64,000 nucleotides of DNA from Bacteroidales bacterium (GCA_031275085.1 JAISPG010000018.1:1-64000), one strand, 5' to 3'. Shown: positions 35,869 to 45,831, counted from the first letter of the stretch. A program made the numbers and translations. The notes: generated by a model not told the origin, from the letters alone.

Positions 35869-36165
35869 ATGAAAACAGAAAATCATTCGGAAAATAAAAA
35901 GAATACAAAATCTGAAAATTCTCACTCAAAAGGAGAATCCCGTATTAATGCAGAACATCCTAATAAAGAAAAGCAGGATCCGGAAGATATTTATCCACAG
36001 GATAATAGTTGTGATGCTTCAAAAATGGTAACAGAATCATTTCGGATAGACGATAATTCTGATTTAAGTACTACAGCTACTACAGAAAATAAATGTATTG
36101 GTGATTCCATAATCCCCGGAGTTGGACTGGAAGAGTCTGACCGAAAAAAGGATTCAGGAAAATAA
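35869..36165 (+). CDS. Small, highly charged protein, unknown
   Basis: This 98-residue protein is strongly hydrophilic and likely disordered, with many Lys, Glu, Asn, Ser and Asp residues. It has two Cys, at DNSCDAS and ENKCIGD, and the only less polar part is IPGVGLEESD near the end. There is no signal peptide or membrane segment. I do not recognise the family. Its isolated position with its own terminator suggests a real, separately controlled gene. Stress-related hydrophilic proteins are similar in composition, but that is only a guess. Confidence 0.55.
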   Translation: MKTENHSENKKNTKSENSHSKGESRINAEHPNKEKQDPEDIYPQDNSCDASKMVTESFRIDDNSDLSTTATTENKCIGDSIIPGVGLEESDRKKDSGK

Positions 36166-36200
36166 ATAATAAAATTTGTTATATTTTGTATAAATTATAA

Positions 36201-36237
36201 AAATAAGCAGTAAATTTTTTGAACTTACTGCTTATTT
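36201..36237. terminator. Bidirectional terminator
   Basis: AAATAAGCAGTAA (36201-36213) pairs with TTACTGCTTATTT (36225-36237), a 13-bp stem between convergent genes. The T run is better on the minus side. Confidence 0.75.
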
Positions 36238-36259
36238 AGTTTTATATTAATTCTTGAAT

Positions 36260-38980
36260 TTACTTTATCAAATTTACTCTTTCTATTCCGACTTTGCCGT
36301 CAAAAATGATCTTAATAAAATAAGTCCCGTTAGAAAAGTTTGATATATCTAAAACATTGAATTCGTCTGCGTTTCTGATTAACTTCAGAATTTGTCCCAT
36401 TGAATTTGTGATTTCTATTGTTGTTCCTTTAACATTATCTATTTTTAAACTGCCGTTAGTTGGGTTGGGATATATGTTAACACCTAGATCTTTTAAATCC
36501 GGAACATGTGATTCGCCAAATTTTACATTAAATGTACAGGAATTTTCGTTATATGTATAAGTGATAGGATATTCTCCGTTCTCAAGTCCGGATAGTGTCA
36601 TACAATTGTCTGTTACATTAGTTCCCGAATAAGTCCCATTTTCAGGATAAGCATTCGAAAAACATATTGTAGAGTTGGTTTGAGTAATTGTATCCGGGTC
36701 AATAGTAATATCATCGGGACATATTACGCTGTCGGAAAATAAAAGAACAACATTGAATGTGCGTGAAGATGTGTTGGACCTGTTGCTGTATGTATAAGTA
36801 ACAGGATATACTCCGTTTTCCATGCCTAATACTTGCATGCAGTTGCCTGTTATGTTAGTTCCTGAGAAAGTTCCTCCTTCAGGGTAAACTTCCGTGAAAC
36901 ATATTTCATTGTTTGATTGCGTGATAGTATCCATATTAACTATAACTATATCCGGGCAAAGCATGCCGTCGGTTGGCAACAGTCTTACCTTAAATGTGCA
37001 GACATCTTCTTCCAAAGTGTATGTTATCGGATATTGTCCGTAGTCCAGATCAAAAATCTGCATACATCCGTCAATCACATTAGTTCCGGAATATACTCCT
37101 CCTTCATGGGAAACTCCTGAAAAACATATAAGAGAATTTTCGGGAGTTATAGTATCCATACTAATGTTTATATCTCTGGGACATACTAAATCCGAAGTTT
37201 CTAACGGGCGGGTTCTTAGCCGTAATGCAGGAGAAATATTCCTACCGCTTATAAAACTTACCCATTCATCTTGATGTGAAAATTTCCAGGATACGGAATG
37301 ATAATTGGCATTAGGAATATTGTCATTACCTATTTCTATTATTCTGCCACCGTTATAGTAAAATTTTGCTACAAGCATAACTTCTGAAACATAACCATCT
37401 GTTGCTGTAATTTGAGCAGGAATGTCAAAGTCAAGACTATGCCAGTTGCCAGCCATATCAAATGATTCAATATCAACACGCTGAGTAGCTTTTGTTGCCC
37501 AATCATGAGTATTTTGATCCCATTGCAACACAGAGAACTCAATGGCTGTTCCAGGTAGAGTTAGGCTACCTAAATAATAATCTATTCCATGTAGTTCTGT
37601 TTCATTAAAGAACATAAAATTAACACCTAACTGGTCGCCATTCTCTCCTCCGAATGAATATCCTGATGAATAATTCGCCATGTTTATTCCGGAGTTTGGA
37701 ATTTCTGCAAAATCCCTGGAGTAAGTATCCTGTGTTACCCTAAAGTATGAATAATTGATCCCATTTTCGGGAGTAGGATCTTCTCCTTCTAATATAAGAG
37801 CTTCAAATTTTACAACATATGAGCCGATTTCACAAAGATTCAGGTTAAAATAGTTTTCAACATCTTCATCCATATACCATATATCTACAGTGTCTGTTAT
37901 TCCGGGTGCTATGGTATTTGTTTTATATTTTGTTTTGGACCAGATTAAATTTGATTCGTTACCTTCTTTATATATTTCAACTTTTAGTCCTGGAGTAACG
38001 TTTGCAATACCCGTATTTTTTACAATGCCATGGAACATTAAAATATTATTGTCTCCCTGGTCAACATCTTTAGCATAAGTTCCATAATATGATGAATAAT
38101 GGAAATATTTATTATATTGAGTGCCTTCAGTATCATCAGGTATACTACCTATAGCTTCAGTGCTATAATGATCCCTGACATAAAAAGAGCTAACCCTGAA
38201 ATCATTCATTACCAGATCATATGGATCGGATTCCCGAATTTCGATATTATCAATAACCCACCAGTAGCCTAAAGGATAGGCCATTCCACCTATAACAGCT
38301 ACTTCTATGTTATCCCATAAAAAGCGTATAGATAGATCATTTGCTCCACCTGCTCCGGTTAATAATATTTCAACATCATTATTATATTCATTATTATTAA
38401 CCGCATCCTGATTTATTTCCACGCGCGTCCATACATAGTTTTCTTCACCTGTTTTCCATTCTACATAAGCAGCTACATCATTTAATTTTATAAATTTCTG
38501 GCTGAATATTATTTTAGGATGTTCAGCAGTTGTTAAATCAATATTATCAAATTGTATATAAGATTTTGACAGATCATGACCCGGACCTCCAAAATTAGGA
38601 TCAGTGTCAACACCGACAACATCAATATAAGCAGCTTTCCCTGATGAAAAAATATTTTGTTGAAACAAGTTTATATTATTATAATAATAATTAAAACCGG
38701 CACTTTGTATTGCCTGTTCCGCATCTCCCACTACCCATGATATATTGTTATCCTCACTAAGATGACCAATACTCCAGGTAGCAGACTCTCCTTCAAAATC
38801 CTGGCTCCAGATAATGTTTTTAGTATTGTTATTTCTTTTTACAGAATTAACTTTTCCGGAATTAATAAAATTTTTATCAGGTTTTTTTAAGAGTAATCGC
38901 TCTTCGGTTTTTACATTAACCTGGGAAAAAACAAAAACTGAACAAGTAAAAAATAACAATAAAGTAGAAAACTTTTTCAT
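36260..38980 (-). CDS. Large secreted protein with T9SS sorting domain
   Basis: This 906-residue protein begins with a signal peptide (about 1-20, ending VFVFSQ) and ends with a type A T9SS sorting domain (NIYPNPTNGSL onward, to VERVNLIK-like end). It is therefore exported by the type IX system and attached to the surface. The middle holds immunoglobulin-like or jelly-roll sequence without a catalytic motif that I recognise. Before the tail three repeats of about 75 residues each carry a Cys-Pro at the start, ICF in the middle, YSGTN or FSGTN, and YPITYT or YPVTYT near the end. They look like beta-sandwich adhesion modules. Confidence 0.82.
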   Translation of the reverse strand: MKKFSTLLLFFTCSVFVFSQVNVKTEERLLLKKPDKNFINSGKVNSVKRNNNTKNIIWSQDFEGESATWSIGHLSEDNNISWVVGDAEQAIQSAGFNYYYNNINLFQQNIFSSGKAAYIDVVGVDTDPNFGGPGHDLSKSYIQFDNIDLTTAEHPKIIFSQKFIKLNDVAAYVEWKTGEENYVWTRVEINQDAVNNNEYNNDVEILLTGAGGANDLSIRFLWDNIEVAVIGGMAYPLGYWWVIDNIEIRESDPYDLVMNDFRVSSFYVRDHYSTEAIGSIPDDTEGTQYNKYFHYSSYYGTYAKDVDQGDNNILMFHGIVKNTGIANVTPGLKVEIYKEGNESNLIWSKTKYKTNTIAPGITDTVDIWYMDEDVENYFNLNLCEIGSYVVKFEALILEGEDPTPENGINYSYFRVTQDTYSRDFAEIPNSGINMANYSSGYSFGGENGDQLGVNFMFFNETELHGIDYYLGSLTLPGTAIEFSVLQWDQNTHDWATKATQRVDIESFDMAGNWHSLDFDIPAQITATDGYVSEVMLVAKFYYNGGRIIEIGNDNIPNANYHSVSWKFSHQDEWVSFISGRNISPALRLRTRPLETSDLVCPRDINISMDTITPENSLICFSGVSHEGGVYSGTNVIDGCMQIFDLDYGQYPITYTLEEDVCTFKVRLLPTDGMLCPDIVIVNMDTITQSNNEICFTEVYPEGGTFSGTNITGNCMQVLGMENGVYPVTYTYSNRSNTSSRTFNVVLLFSDSVICPDDITIDPDTITQTNSTICFSNAYPENGTYSGTNVTDNCMTLSGLENGEYPITYTYNENSCTFNVKFGESHVPDLKDLGVNIYPNPTNGSLKIDNVKGTTIEITNSMGQILKLIRNADEFNVLDISNFSNGTYFIKIIFDGKVGIERVNLIK

Positions 38981-39172
38981 AATGCTTAATTTTTAAATTA
39001 TATAACAAAATAACAAAAAAAAATGATACATGGAACCTGGAAACTAAAAATAATTCATCTTTAATTCATATGTTATTGATCAGCTGGCAGTCATATCTGT
39101 CATGATGTCGTATGTGTCTTATGTCTGGTGTTTTTTTAAATTTAATTAATGAATTACAACCTATTTTTTACT

Positions 39173-39180
39173 TACATTTG
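39173..39180 (+). promoter_or_regulatory. Candidate -7 box of the EamA transporter genes
   Basis: TACATTTG fits TAnnTTTG and lies 21 bases before the ATG at 39201. The -33 region is not clear. Confidence 0.45.
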
Positions 39181-39200
39181 CAGGCTTTTTATAGTATATT

Positions 39201-40121
39201 ATGAATGACAGGAATTATAAAGCTCACCTGGCTATTTTGACAACAAATATAATTTTTGGAATAAATACGCCGATTTCTAAAAATGTATTACAGGAATATT
39301 TAAGTCCTTTTAGCCTTACTTTTTTCAGGATGGCTGGAGCTTGTGTTGTTTTCTGGCTGGTATCTTTATTTATGAAAACCGAAAAGATCAAACCCCGGGA
39401 TCTTTTGTTTATTTTTCTGGCATCAATGTTTGGAATTTTTATAAACCAATTTTCATTTATTCAGGGACTTTCGCTCACAACTCCTGTTAATGCGGCTATT
39501 ATTATTACTTGTACTCCCATCATGACAATGATAGTTTCTTTCTTATTTTTAAAAGAACCTATTACTTTTAAGAAAGCAGGAGGAGTTTTTTTAGGAGCGT
39601 CTGGCACTGTTATCCTTGTTTTGTCGGGATATTCGGGAACAGTTGGTGCCGGTAATATATGGGGAAATCTTCTGTGTCTTGTAAGTAGTCTGGCATATGC
39701 AATATATTTAACAGCATTCAAATGGCTTATTGATAAATACAGTCCGGTTTCGTTAATGAAATGGATGTTCCTTTTTGCAACAATTGTGAGTTTACCTTTT
39801 ACATTTGAAAGTGTTTCTCAGGTAAATTTTGCGGAAATGCCGCTTATTGCTTATTTACAAATCGCATATATTGTTGTTGGTGCTACTTTTACTACTTATT
39901 TATTAATTCCGATAGGACAAAAAGGATTACGCCCTACAACACTTACTATGTATAATTATCTTCAGCCGTTAGTAACTACAATTATTGCAGTTATTTTCGG
40001 TCTGGATACTTTCGGGTTTGTAAAAACTATAGCTGCAGTTATGATTTTCCTCGGCGTATATATTGTAATGAAAAGTAAGTCAAGAGCACAACTTGAAATA
40101 GAAAATAAAAAAAGTACCTGA
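39201..40121 (+). CDS. EamA-family (DMT) transporter 1
   Basis: This 306-residue inner-membrane protein has ten hydrophobic segments arranged as two EamA repeats (about 8-138 and 150-285). It belongs to the drug/metabolite transporter superfamily, which exports amino acids, nucleotides or toxic compounds. The substrate cannot be read from the sequence. It is followed, 2 bases after its stop, by another EamA protein, so the two are co-expressed. They may work as a pair or on different substrates. Confidence 0.88.
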   Translation: MNDRNYKAHLAILTTNIIFGINTPISKNVLQEYLSPFSLTFFRMAGACVVFWLVSLFMKTEKIKPRDLLFIFLASMFGIFINQFSFIQGLSLTTPVNAAIIITCTPIMTMIVSFLFLKEPITFKKAGGVFLGASGTVILVLSGYSGTVGAGNIWGNLLCLVSSLAYAIYLTAFKWLIDKYSPVSLMKWMFLFATIVSLPFTFESVSQVNFAEMPLIAYLQIAYIVVGATFTTYLLIPIGQKGLRPTTLTMYNYLQPLVTTIIAVIFGLDTFGFVKTIAAVMIFLGVYIVMKSKSRAQLEIENKKST

Positions 40122-40123
40122 CG

Positions 40124-41011
40124 ATGAAAAGTATTAAGGGAATAATATTTGCATTGATATCATCAGGAACTTTCGGACTTATACCATTGTTTTCCATACC
40201 TATGATGAGAAATGGGGTAGGAGTCCCTACGATTCTTTTTTATCGTTTTTTATTATCAGCAGTAATAATGGGAATAATATGCCTGATATCGGGAAAAAAA
40301 TTCAATATTTCAAAAAAAGAAGCCGGAATATCTTTTGTTCTTACATTATTTTATGCGTCAACAGCATTGGGATTATTTATCAGTTATCTCTACATTCCAA
40401 GCGGAGTAGCAACAACAATACATTTTCTTTATCCTGTTGTCGTAACTCTTATTATGACAATATTTTTTAAAGAAAAAAAAACGGTAAAAGCTTTTATAGC
40501 TGCCGGTTTGTCATTGGTTGGTGTAGGTTTTTTAACATGGTCGGGTGATACAATGCTAAATCCCAAAGGAATTCTTATTGTTCTTGCTATAGTTGTAACT
40601 TACGCTTTATATATTGTGGGAATAAATAAAAGCGGAGTTGAAAAGGTTGATTCACGGATACTTACATTTTATATTTTGCTTTTTTCTGCATTTATTTTTG
40701 GTGCTTTTGCTTTTTCCACAACAGGAATAGATAAAATAACTGGTGCTTCAGATTGGATAAATTTATTATTACTAGCGTTTATTCCTACAGTAATTTCAAA
40801 TCTAACATTAGTTCTGGCAATTAAATATGCAGGTTCTACGATTACTTCTATTTTAGGATCTATGGAACCTCTTGTTGCCGTAATTGTAGGTGTTGTTTTT
40901 TTTAAGGAAGATTTTAGTTTTTGGGGGATTATAGGATTGGTAATAATTATTGTATCGGTAATGTTGGTTGTTGTTCCTGTTGGCAGGTCTAAAACAGTTC
41001 CTGCAAAATAA
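40124..41011 (+). CDS. EamA-family (DMT) transporter 2
   Basis: This 295-residue protein also has ten predicted membrane segments and two EamA domains. It is a clearly diverged relative of the preceding transporter, with Gly-rich PSGVATTIHFLYPV near residue 95 and GSMEPLVAVIVG near 245 as family landmarks. Its ATG is 2 bases after the upstream stop. As with the first, the substrate is unknown. Whether it forms a heterodimer with the first is speculation. Confidence 0.87.
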   Translation: MKSIKGIIFALISSGTFGLIPLFSIPMMRNGVGVPTILFYRFLLSAVIMGIICLISGKKFNISKKEAGISFVLTLFYASTALGLFISYLYIPSGVATTIHFLYPVVVTLIMTIFFKEKKTVKAFIAAGLSLVGVGFLTWSGDTMLNPKGILIVLAIVVTYALYIVGINKSGVEKVDSRILTFYILLFSAFIFGAFAFSTTGIDKITGASDWINLLLLAFIPTVISNLTLVLAIKYAGSTITSILGSMEPLVAVIVGVVFFKEDFSFWGIIGLVIIIVSVMLVVVPVGRSKTVPAK

Positions 41012-41200
41012 TTCCTGACTTGTAATTTAATTTCTCATTTAGTTTATAAAAGATTTCAATAAGAAAAAATAACATTTGCAACGGGTTGGTATCTGTTGTG
41101 AAATTTTTTTAGATAATATTAACATAAATATAAAATATTTTTTTTTCATATTCGTCTATATTAATAGATAGTCAGATTATTAATTATAAAATTTAAAGAT

Positions 41201-41443
41201 ATGAAAAATGTTGAAAAATCAGGTAGACGAATATCTGAAATATTTTATGAGAATATTTCGGATCCGGATTTAGACGATCAGAACAGAATTAATGAAAATC
41301 CGGATGACTGGGAAGTATTGCATGGAAGTATGCGAAGCAGGTCATATAAGAATAAAGATCGTAAATATAAACATTTTGAGAGAAGAAGAATGGGTGATAA
41401 CAGGTTTAACCAGAAAAGTGGAAATTCATTAGCTTATGATTAA
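41201..41443 (+). CDS. Small basic protein of unknown function
   Basis: This 80-residue protein is hydrophilic, with an acidic first half (DPDLDDQNRINENPDDW) and a basic second half (RSRSYKNKDRKYKHFERRRMG). No signal peptide or membrane segment is seen. I do not recognise a family. The basic half would suit nucleic-acid binding. Its own terminator and the 190-base gap before it suggest an independent gene. Confidence 0.5.
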   Translation: MKNVEKSGRRISEIFYENISDPDLDDQNRINENPDDWEVLHGSMRSRSYKNKDRKYKHFERRRMGDNRFNQKSGNSLAYD

Positions 41444-41486
41444 TAAAAATCCAGACTTAATATAATAAGAATAAATTAATTTTTTC

Positions 41487-41525
41487 AAACACGGATTTAA
41501 AATTACAAAATCCGTGTTTTTTTTA
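41487..41525 (+). terminator. Terminator after the small basic protein
   Basis: AAACACGGATTT (41487-41498) pairs with AAATCCGTGTTT (41508-41519), 12 bp, followed by a T run on the plus strand. Confidence 0.85.
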
Positions 41526-41568
41526 TATGGATATAGTATAAATAGATAATCCCCTGGTTTTTCCGGAC

Positions 41569-44199
41569 TTAATAAATTTTCTTTAATATTTCATCTTTAG
41601 CAAAATCAACAGCTTTTTTTATTCCCTCAGGGTCTTTTCCTCCGGCAGTTGCTATGAATGCTTGTCCTCCACCACCTCCCTGTATCGGTTTTGCGGCTTC
41701 ACGGATTAATTGTCCGGCATTAAGTTCTTTTTCTTGTGTAAGATTTTCAGAAAATGCAATCGCCAGATAAGGCTTGCTATCTATAACAGTTCCTAAAATA
41801 CAGGCAAAAGATTGTATTTCTCCTCTTATTTGAGAACATATTTCTTTTAAATCATTAGGATCCTGAAGATCAATGACTTCTGAAATTATAGTGATATTAT
41901 TAAGTATTTCGGATTTTTTTATTATTTCCTTTTTTATATTTTTTAATTCGGATATACGGTAATTCTCCAATTGTTTTCTTTGAATATTATTTTCGGAAAT
42001 TAGTTTGTTAATTCCTTGTAACACATCTTTAGGATTATTTAATGCTTTTGATATTTCAGATAACAAGTCAAGATGTTCAAATATATAATTTTCAGCTTCA
42101 ATTCCGGTGATAGCTTCGATTCTTCTTATGCCGGCAGCAATGGCACTTTCGGATATAATTTTAAAAAATCCTATTTGTCCTGTATTTTCAACATGAGTAC
42201 CACCACATAATTCTATAGAATCGCCAAATTGAATAACCCGGACTTTATCTCCATACTTTTCTCCAAACAATGAAATTGCACCCATGTTTTTTGCTTCATC
42301 AATGTTCATATTTCTTTGTTCGTTGCGGGTATTATTTCCCACTATCATAGAATTGACCATTATTTCAACTTTTCTTATTTCTTCATCGGTCAGTTTATTG
42401 AAATGAGAAAAGTCAAATCTTAACTTTTTACTATCGACCAAAGAACCTTTTTGTTCAACATGAGTTCCTAGTATTGATCGCAATGCATAATGAAGCAGAT
42501 GGGTAGCACTGTGATTTTTTGCAGTTGAATCTCTTTTTCCAAAGTCAACAACAGCATTGAATTCTGCTTCTGTATTTTCAGGTAATTTTTTTGTAATATG
42601 AATTATCTGATTGTGTTCTTTTATTGTATTTTCAATAAATATTTTTTCATCTCCGTTTTTTATATAGCCTGTATCTCCGATTTGACCTCCCGATTCAGCA
42701 TAAAAAGGAGTCCTGTCAAATATAAGATGGAAAATATTTTCATTTTTCTGTTTTACCTGACGGTATTTTATTATGTGTATGTTTGTTTCAATAAAATCAT
42801 AACCAATAAAAGGAATCTCTTCTTCCGTACCGATAATTGTCCAGTCGTCGGTATTAGTATCGGAAGCATTACGTGCACGGTCTTTTTGTTTTTGCATTTC
42901 CGAATCGAATTCTTTTTTATTGACTGTCATTCCATTTTCTTTGGCAATTAATTCAGTAAGGTCAAATGGAAATCCATATGTATCATAAAGTAAAAATGCA
43001 TCATTACCACTTATTTCATTTTTTCCCGAAGCTTTAAGTGTTCCGATATTTTGATCAAGTAATCTTATACCTTTTTCAAGGGTTCTTAAAAATGTTGTTT
43101 CTTCTTCTTTTATAACTTTTTCAATAAGATTTTGTTGGGATATCAATTCGGGATAAGCATCTCCCATTTGTTTTGCCAGTGTTGGGACAAGTTTATATAT
43201 AAATGCTTCTTTCATATCCAGGAAAGAATATGCATATCTTACAGCACGTCGTAATATTCTGCGTATTACGTAGCCGGCTTTAACGTTTGATGGCAATTGT
43301 CCGTCTGCTATTGCAAAAGAAACTGCACGGAGATGATCTGCAACAACGCGTAATGCTATATCTGTTTTTTCATTATCACCATAAGTTATACCGGATATTT
43401 CAGATATTTTTTTTATTATTGTCTGGAAAATATCGGTATCGTAATTGGATTTTTTACCTTGCAATACAGTACATAATCTTTCAAATCCCATTCCGGTATC
43501 AACGTGTCTCTCAGGTAATTGTTCCAGGCTTCCGTCGGCTTTTCTGTTGAACTGGATAAATACAAGGTTCCATATCTCAATTACTTGTGGGTGATCTTTG
43601 TTTACAAGTTCTTGTCCCGGAATTTCTTTTCTATCTTTATCATTTCGTATGTCGACATGAATTTCGGAGCAAGGTCCGCAAGGTCCCATATCGCCCATTT
43701 CCCAAAAATTATCCTTTTTAGAACCGTATAATATTCGCGAGTTGTCAATGTATTTTTTCCATATATCCTCTGCCTCGATATCCAAAGATATATTTTCGTC
43801 CTTATCTCCGCCGAAAACAGTTACATATAATCTATCTTTGTCTATTTTGAATTCTTCTGTTAATAAAGTCCAGGCATAATTTATAGCTCCTTCTTTGAAA
43901 TAATCGCCAAAAGACCAGTTCCCCAGCATTTCAAACATGGTATGATGATAAGTGTCATGACCAACGTCTTCAATGTCATTATGTTTTCCGGATACTCTTA
44001 AACATTTTTGAGAATTGGCAACTCTTAACGCTTCCGGCTTTCTCGATCCGAGAAAAATATCCTTAAACTGATTCATTCCTGCATTAGTGAACATAAGAGT
44101 AGGGTCTCCCTTTATTACCATAGAATCACTCGGTACTATCTTATGTCCGTTTTTACTGAAAAAATTTTTAAATTTTGCCCTGATTTCGCTTGAATTCAT
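41569..44199 (-). CDS. alaS: Alanyl-tRNA synthetase
   Basis: This 876-residue class II synthetase charges tRNA-Ala. The catalytic domain shows the class II motifs around HTMFEMLGNWSFGDYFK, and the tRNA-recognition part follows. The editing domain has HSATHLLHYAL and CGGTHV, the zinc-binding set that removes mischarged Ser or Gly. The C-terminal DHHA1-type domain ends with GGGGGQAFIATAGGK. The length equals the usual 875 residues, so it is complete. A -7 candidate (CAAAAATA on the plus strand, 44244-44251) shares sequence with the divergent M23 promoter. Confidence 0.97.
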   Translation of the reverse strand: MNSSEIRAKFKNFFSKNGHKIVPSDSMVIKGDPTLMFTNAGMNQFKDIFLGSRKPEALRVANSQKCLRVSGKHNDIEDVGHDTYHHTMFEMLGNWSFGDYFKEGAINYAWTLLTEEFKIDKDRLYVTVFGGDKDENISLDIEAEDIWKKYIDNSRILYGSKKDNFWEMGDMGPCGPCSEIHVDIRNDKDRKEIPGQELVNKDHPQVIEIWNLVFIQFNRKADGSLEQLPERHVDTGMGFERLCTVLQGKKSNYDTDIFQTIIKKISEISGITYGDNEKTDIALRVVADHLRAVSFAIADGQLPSNVKAGYVIRRILRRAVRYAYSFLDMKEAFIYKLVPTLAKQMGDAYPELISQQNLIEKVIKEEETTFLRTLEKGIRLLDQNIGTLKASGKNEISGNDAFLLYDTYGFPFDLTELIAKENGMTVNKKEFDSEMQKQKDRARNASDTNTDDWTIIGTEEEIPFIGYDFIETNIHIIKYRQVKQKNENIFHLIFDRTPFYAESGGQIGDTGYIKNGDEKIFIENTIKEHNQIIHITKKLPENTEAEFNAVVDFGKRDSTAKNHSATHLLHYALRSILGTHVEQKGSLVDSKKLRFDFSHFNKLTDEEIRKVEIMVNSMIVGNNTRNEQRNMNIDEAKNMGAISLFGEKYGDKVRVIQFGDSIELCGGTHVENTGQIGFFKIISESAIAAGIRRIEAITGIEAENYIFEHLDLLSEISKALNNPKDVLQGINKLISENNIQRKQLENYRISELKNIKKEIIKKSEILNNITIISEVIDLQDPNDLKEICSQIRGEIQSFACILGTVIDSKPYLAIAFSENLTQEKELNAGQLIREAAKPIQGGGGGQAFIATAGGKDPEGIKKAVDFAKDEILKKIY

Positions 44200-44239
44200 T
44201 TTAAAATTTTTAAAGTTTTTAAATTTTTTTTAAAATTAC

Positions 44240-44271
44240 TTTGCAAAAATACTTAATTTATTTTAAATTTG
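44240..44271 (+). promoter_or_regulatory. Consensus promoter of the M23 peptidase gene
   Basis: TTTG (44240-44243), 20 bases, then TAAATTTG (44264-44271). The ATG at 44302 is 30 bases further. This rules out a start before the -7 box and supports 44302. Confidence 0.8.
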
Positions 44272-44301
44272 TTGGTTGTTTTTTTTAGACTTTTGTTGAT
44301 A

Positions 44302-45288
44302 ATGAAGATATTTAATAGAACCAAGTACAAATTTAACCAGGAAACACTACAATACGAAGAAATAAAACTTAGCTTTAAGAGGCTTATCCTTAAATTAGTA
44401 CCACATTCTTTTGCCTCATTGATATTCGGATTTGTTATAATGTTTTTATATATAGTAGTATTTGAATCTCCTGAGGAAAAAATATTACGGGCAGAAAATG
44501 AATACTTAAAGTCAAATTTTAAAAAAATGAATACCAGGCTTAATGAAACTGATAAAGTTCTGGATGATATAGCCAAAAGAGATAATTATATATATCGTAC
44601 AACCTTTCAACAGGATTCTATTCCGTTTACTGTCAGAAACTCAGGGGTAGGGGGTAGTAACAGGTATAAACATCTTGAGGGATTTACGAATACCGAATTG
44701 GTTAAAGATGCTGCAAAAAAACTTGATCAGATGGAGCGGAAACTGGATATTCAGACTTTATCATATAAAGAACTTATAGAAGAAGTAAAGAATAAACAGG
44801 AATATTTTTTATGTGCACCGGTTCTACAACCTATTCATGTTAACGAATTAACAAGATTATCATCTTTTTTCGGATACAGACAACATCCCGTTCTGGGAAT
44901 AGTTCAGTTTCATAAAGGGATTGATCTTACTGCACCACAAGGAACACCTGTATATGCTTCTGGTGATGGTGTTATTGTTGGAGTTGAAAAGAGTAATTCC
45001 CGTAGCGGCTATGGGAATAATATAATAATTGACCATGGAGTTGAAGGATTATCGACCAGATATGCTCATTTATATACTATTGAAGTTAAAAAAGGTCAAA
45101 AAGTGAAAAGAGGAGAAAGAATAGGTACGGTAGGTAATACAGGATTATCAACAGCACCGCATTTGCATTATGAAGTGCTTAAAAACAAGGCTGCTGTTAA
45201 TCCTCTTAGATACATGGTTATTCCTACTGCAGATGAATATGAACAAATAATAAAATTAGCTGAATATCCTAGTATATCCTTTGACTAA
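44302..45288 (+). CDS. M23-family zinc metallopeptidase (murein hydrolase-like)
   Basis: This 328-residue protein has one membrane segment (about 35-57), so the enzyme part is periplasmic, then a coiled-coil region with LRAENEYLKSNFKKMNTRLNET. The LytM domain contains HKGIDLTAPQGTPVYA and ends with the AHLYTI and APHLHYEV zinc-site motifs. The ligands appear to be H and D in the first and the HxH in the last, so it is probably an active endopeptidase on peptidoglycan peptides. A TTG at 44269 could extend the frame, but it lies inside the promoter. A terminator follows the gene. Confidence 0.88.
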   Translation: MKIFNRTKYKFNQETLQYEEIKLSFKRLILKLVPHSFASLIFGFVIMFLYIVVFESPEEKILRAENEYLKSNFKKMNTRLNETDKVLDDIAKRDNYIYRTTFQQDSIPFTVRNSGVGGSNRYKHLEGFTNTELVKDAAKKLDQMERKLDIQTLSYKELIEEVKNKQEYFLCAPVLQPIHVNELTRLSSFFGYRQHPVLGIVQFHKGIDLTAPQGTPVYASGDGVIVGVEKSNSRSGYGNNIIIDHGVEGLSTRYAHLYTIEVKKGQKVKRGERIGTVGNTGLSTAPHLHYEVLKNKAAVNPLRYMVIPTADEYEQIIKLAEYPSISFD

Positions 45289-45324
45289 TTTTGTTTGGAT
45301 TTAGCGGAAAGTTTTAAAATACTA

Positions 45325-45378
45325 TATATAAAAAAGAAACAACTTCTGTAACACAGAAGTTGTTTCTTTTTTATATAT
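45325..45378. terminator. Bidirectional terminator between M23 and Rrf2 genes
   Basis: AACTTCTGT (45341-45349) pairs with ACAGAAGTT (45353-45361), and A and T runs on both sides extend the stem. Confidence 0.85.
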
Positions 45379-45390
45379 GTCAAAATATTA

Positions 45391-45819
45391 TTAAAATAGT
45401 TTCCTGTCAGGAGGAATGTTGTTTATCATATCCTGCAGTGTATGTGTTTTTAAATGATCAACCAGTTTTTCGCTTACTTCGTGACATATTCCTCCCATAA
45501 GACAATTTCCAAATGGACAAAAAGCATTGTCAATCGGGCAGTTGCTTAAACTTACTTCTCCTTCTATAGCTTGTAATATTTCTATTATTTTTATTTCATC
45601 AGCAGGTCTGGCCAGATAAAATCCTCCGCTTGGTCCTCTTGTTGAGCCTAATATCCCGTTTTTAACTAATTTCTGCAAAACTTTTGAAGCATGGTGCTTG
45701 GATGCGCCTATGGCTTCTGAAATATCTACCGCATTGATTGCAGTTTCTGATTTTGCAATTAGTGCCATTCCGTGAAATGCTATGGCATCGGCTTCTGAAA
45801 AAGCTATAAATTTTGTCAT
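45391..45819 (-). CDS. Rrf2-family regulator with Cys cluster
   Basis: This 142-residue winged-helix regulator has the Rrf2 arrangement GPSGGFYLARP (about 62-72). The cysteines C94, C101, C106 and C112 lie in the ligand region and, as in IscR or NsrR, could hold an Fe-S cluster that senses iron, oxygen or NO. It lies at the end of the hydG operon, which suggests control of hydrogenase maturation, but its targets are unproven. It is preceded by two TM1266-type genes. Confidence 0.88.
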   Translation of the reverse strand: MTKFIAFSEADAIAFHGMALIAKSETAINAVDISEAIGASKHHASKVLQKLVKNGILGSTRGPSGGFYLARPADEIKIIEILQAIEGEVSLSNCPIDNAFCPFGNCLMGGICHEVSEKLVDHLKTHTLQDMINNIPPDRKLF

Positions 45820-45831
45820 TGTCTTTAAAAT

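Noticed and set aside
44269-44301. TTG start for the M23 gene
   Set aside because: It lies inside the -7 box of the promoter, so it cannot be in the transcript.
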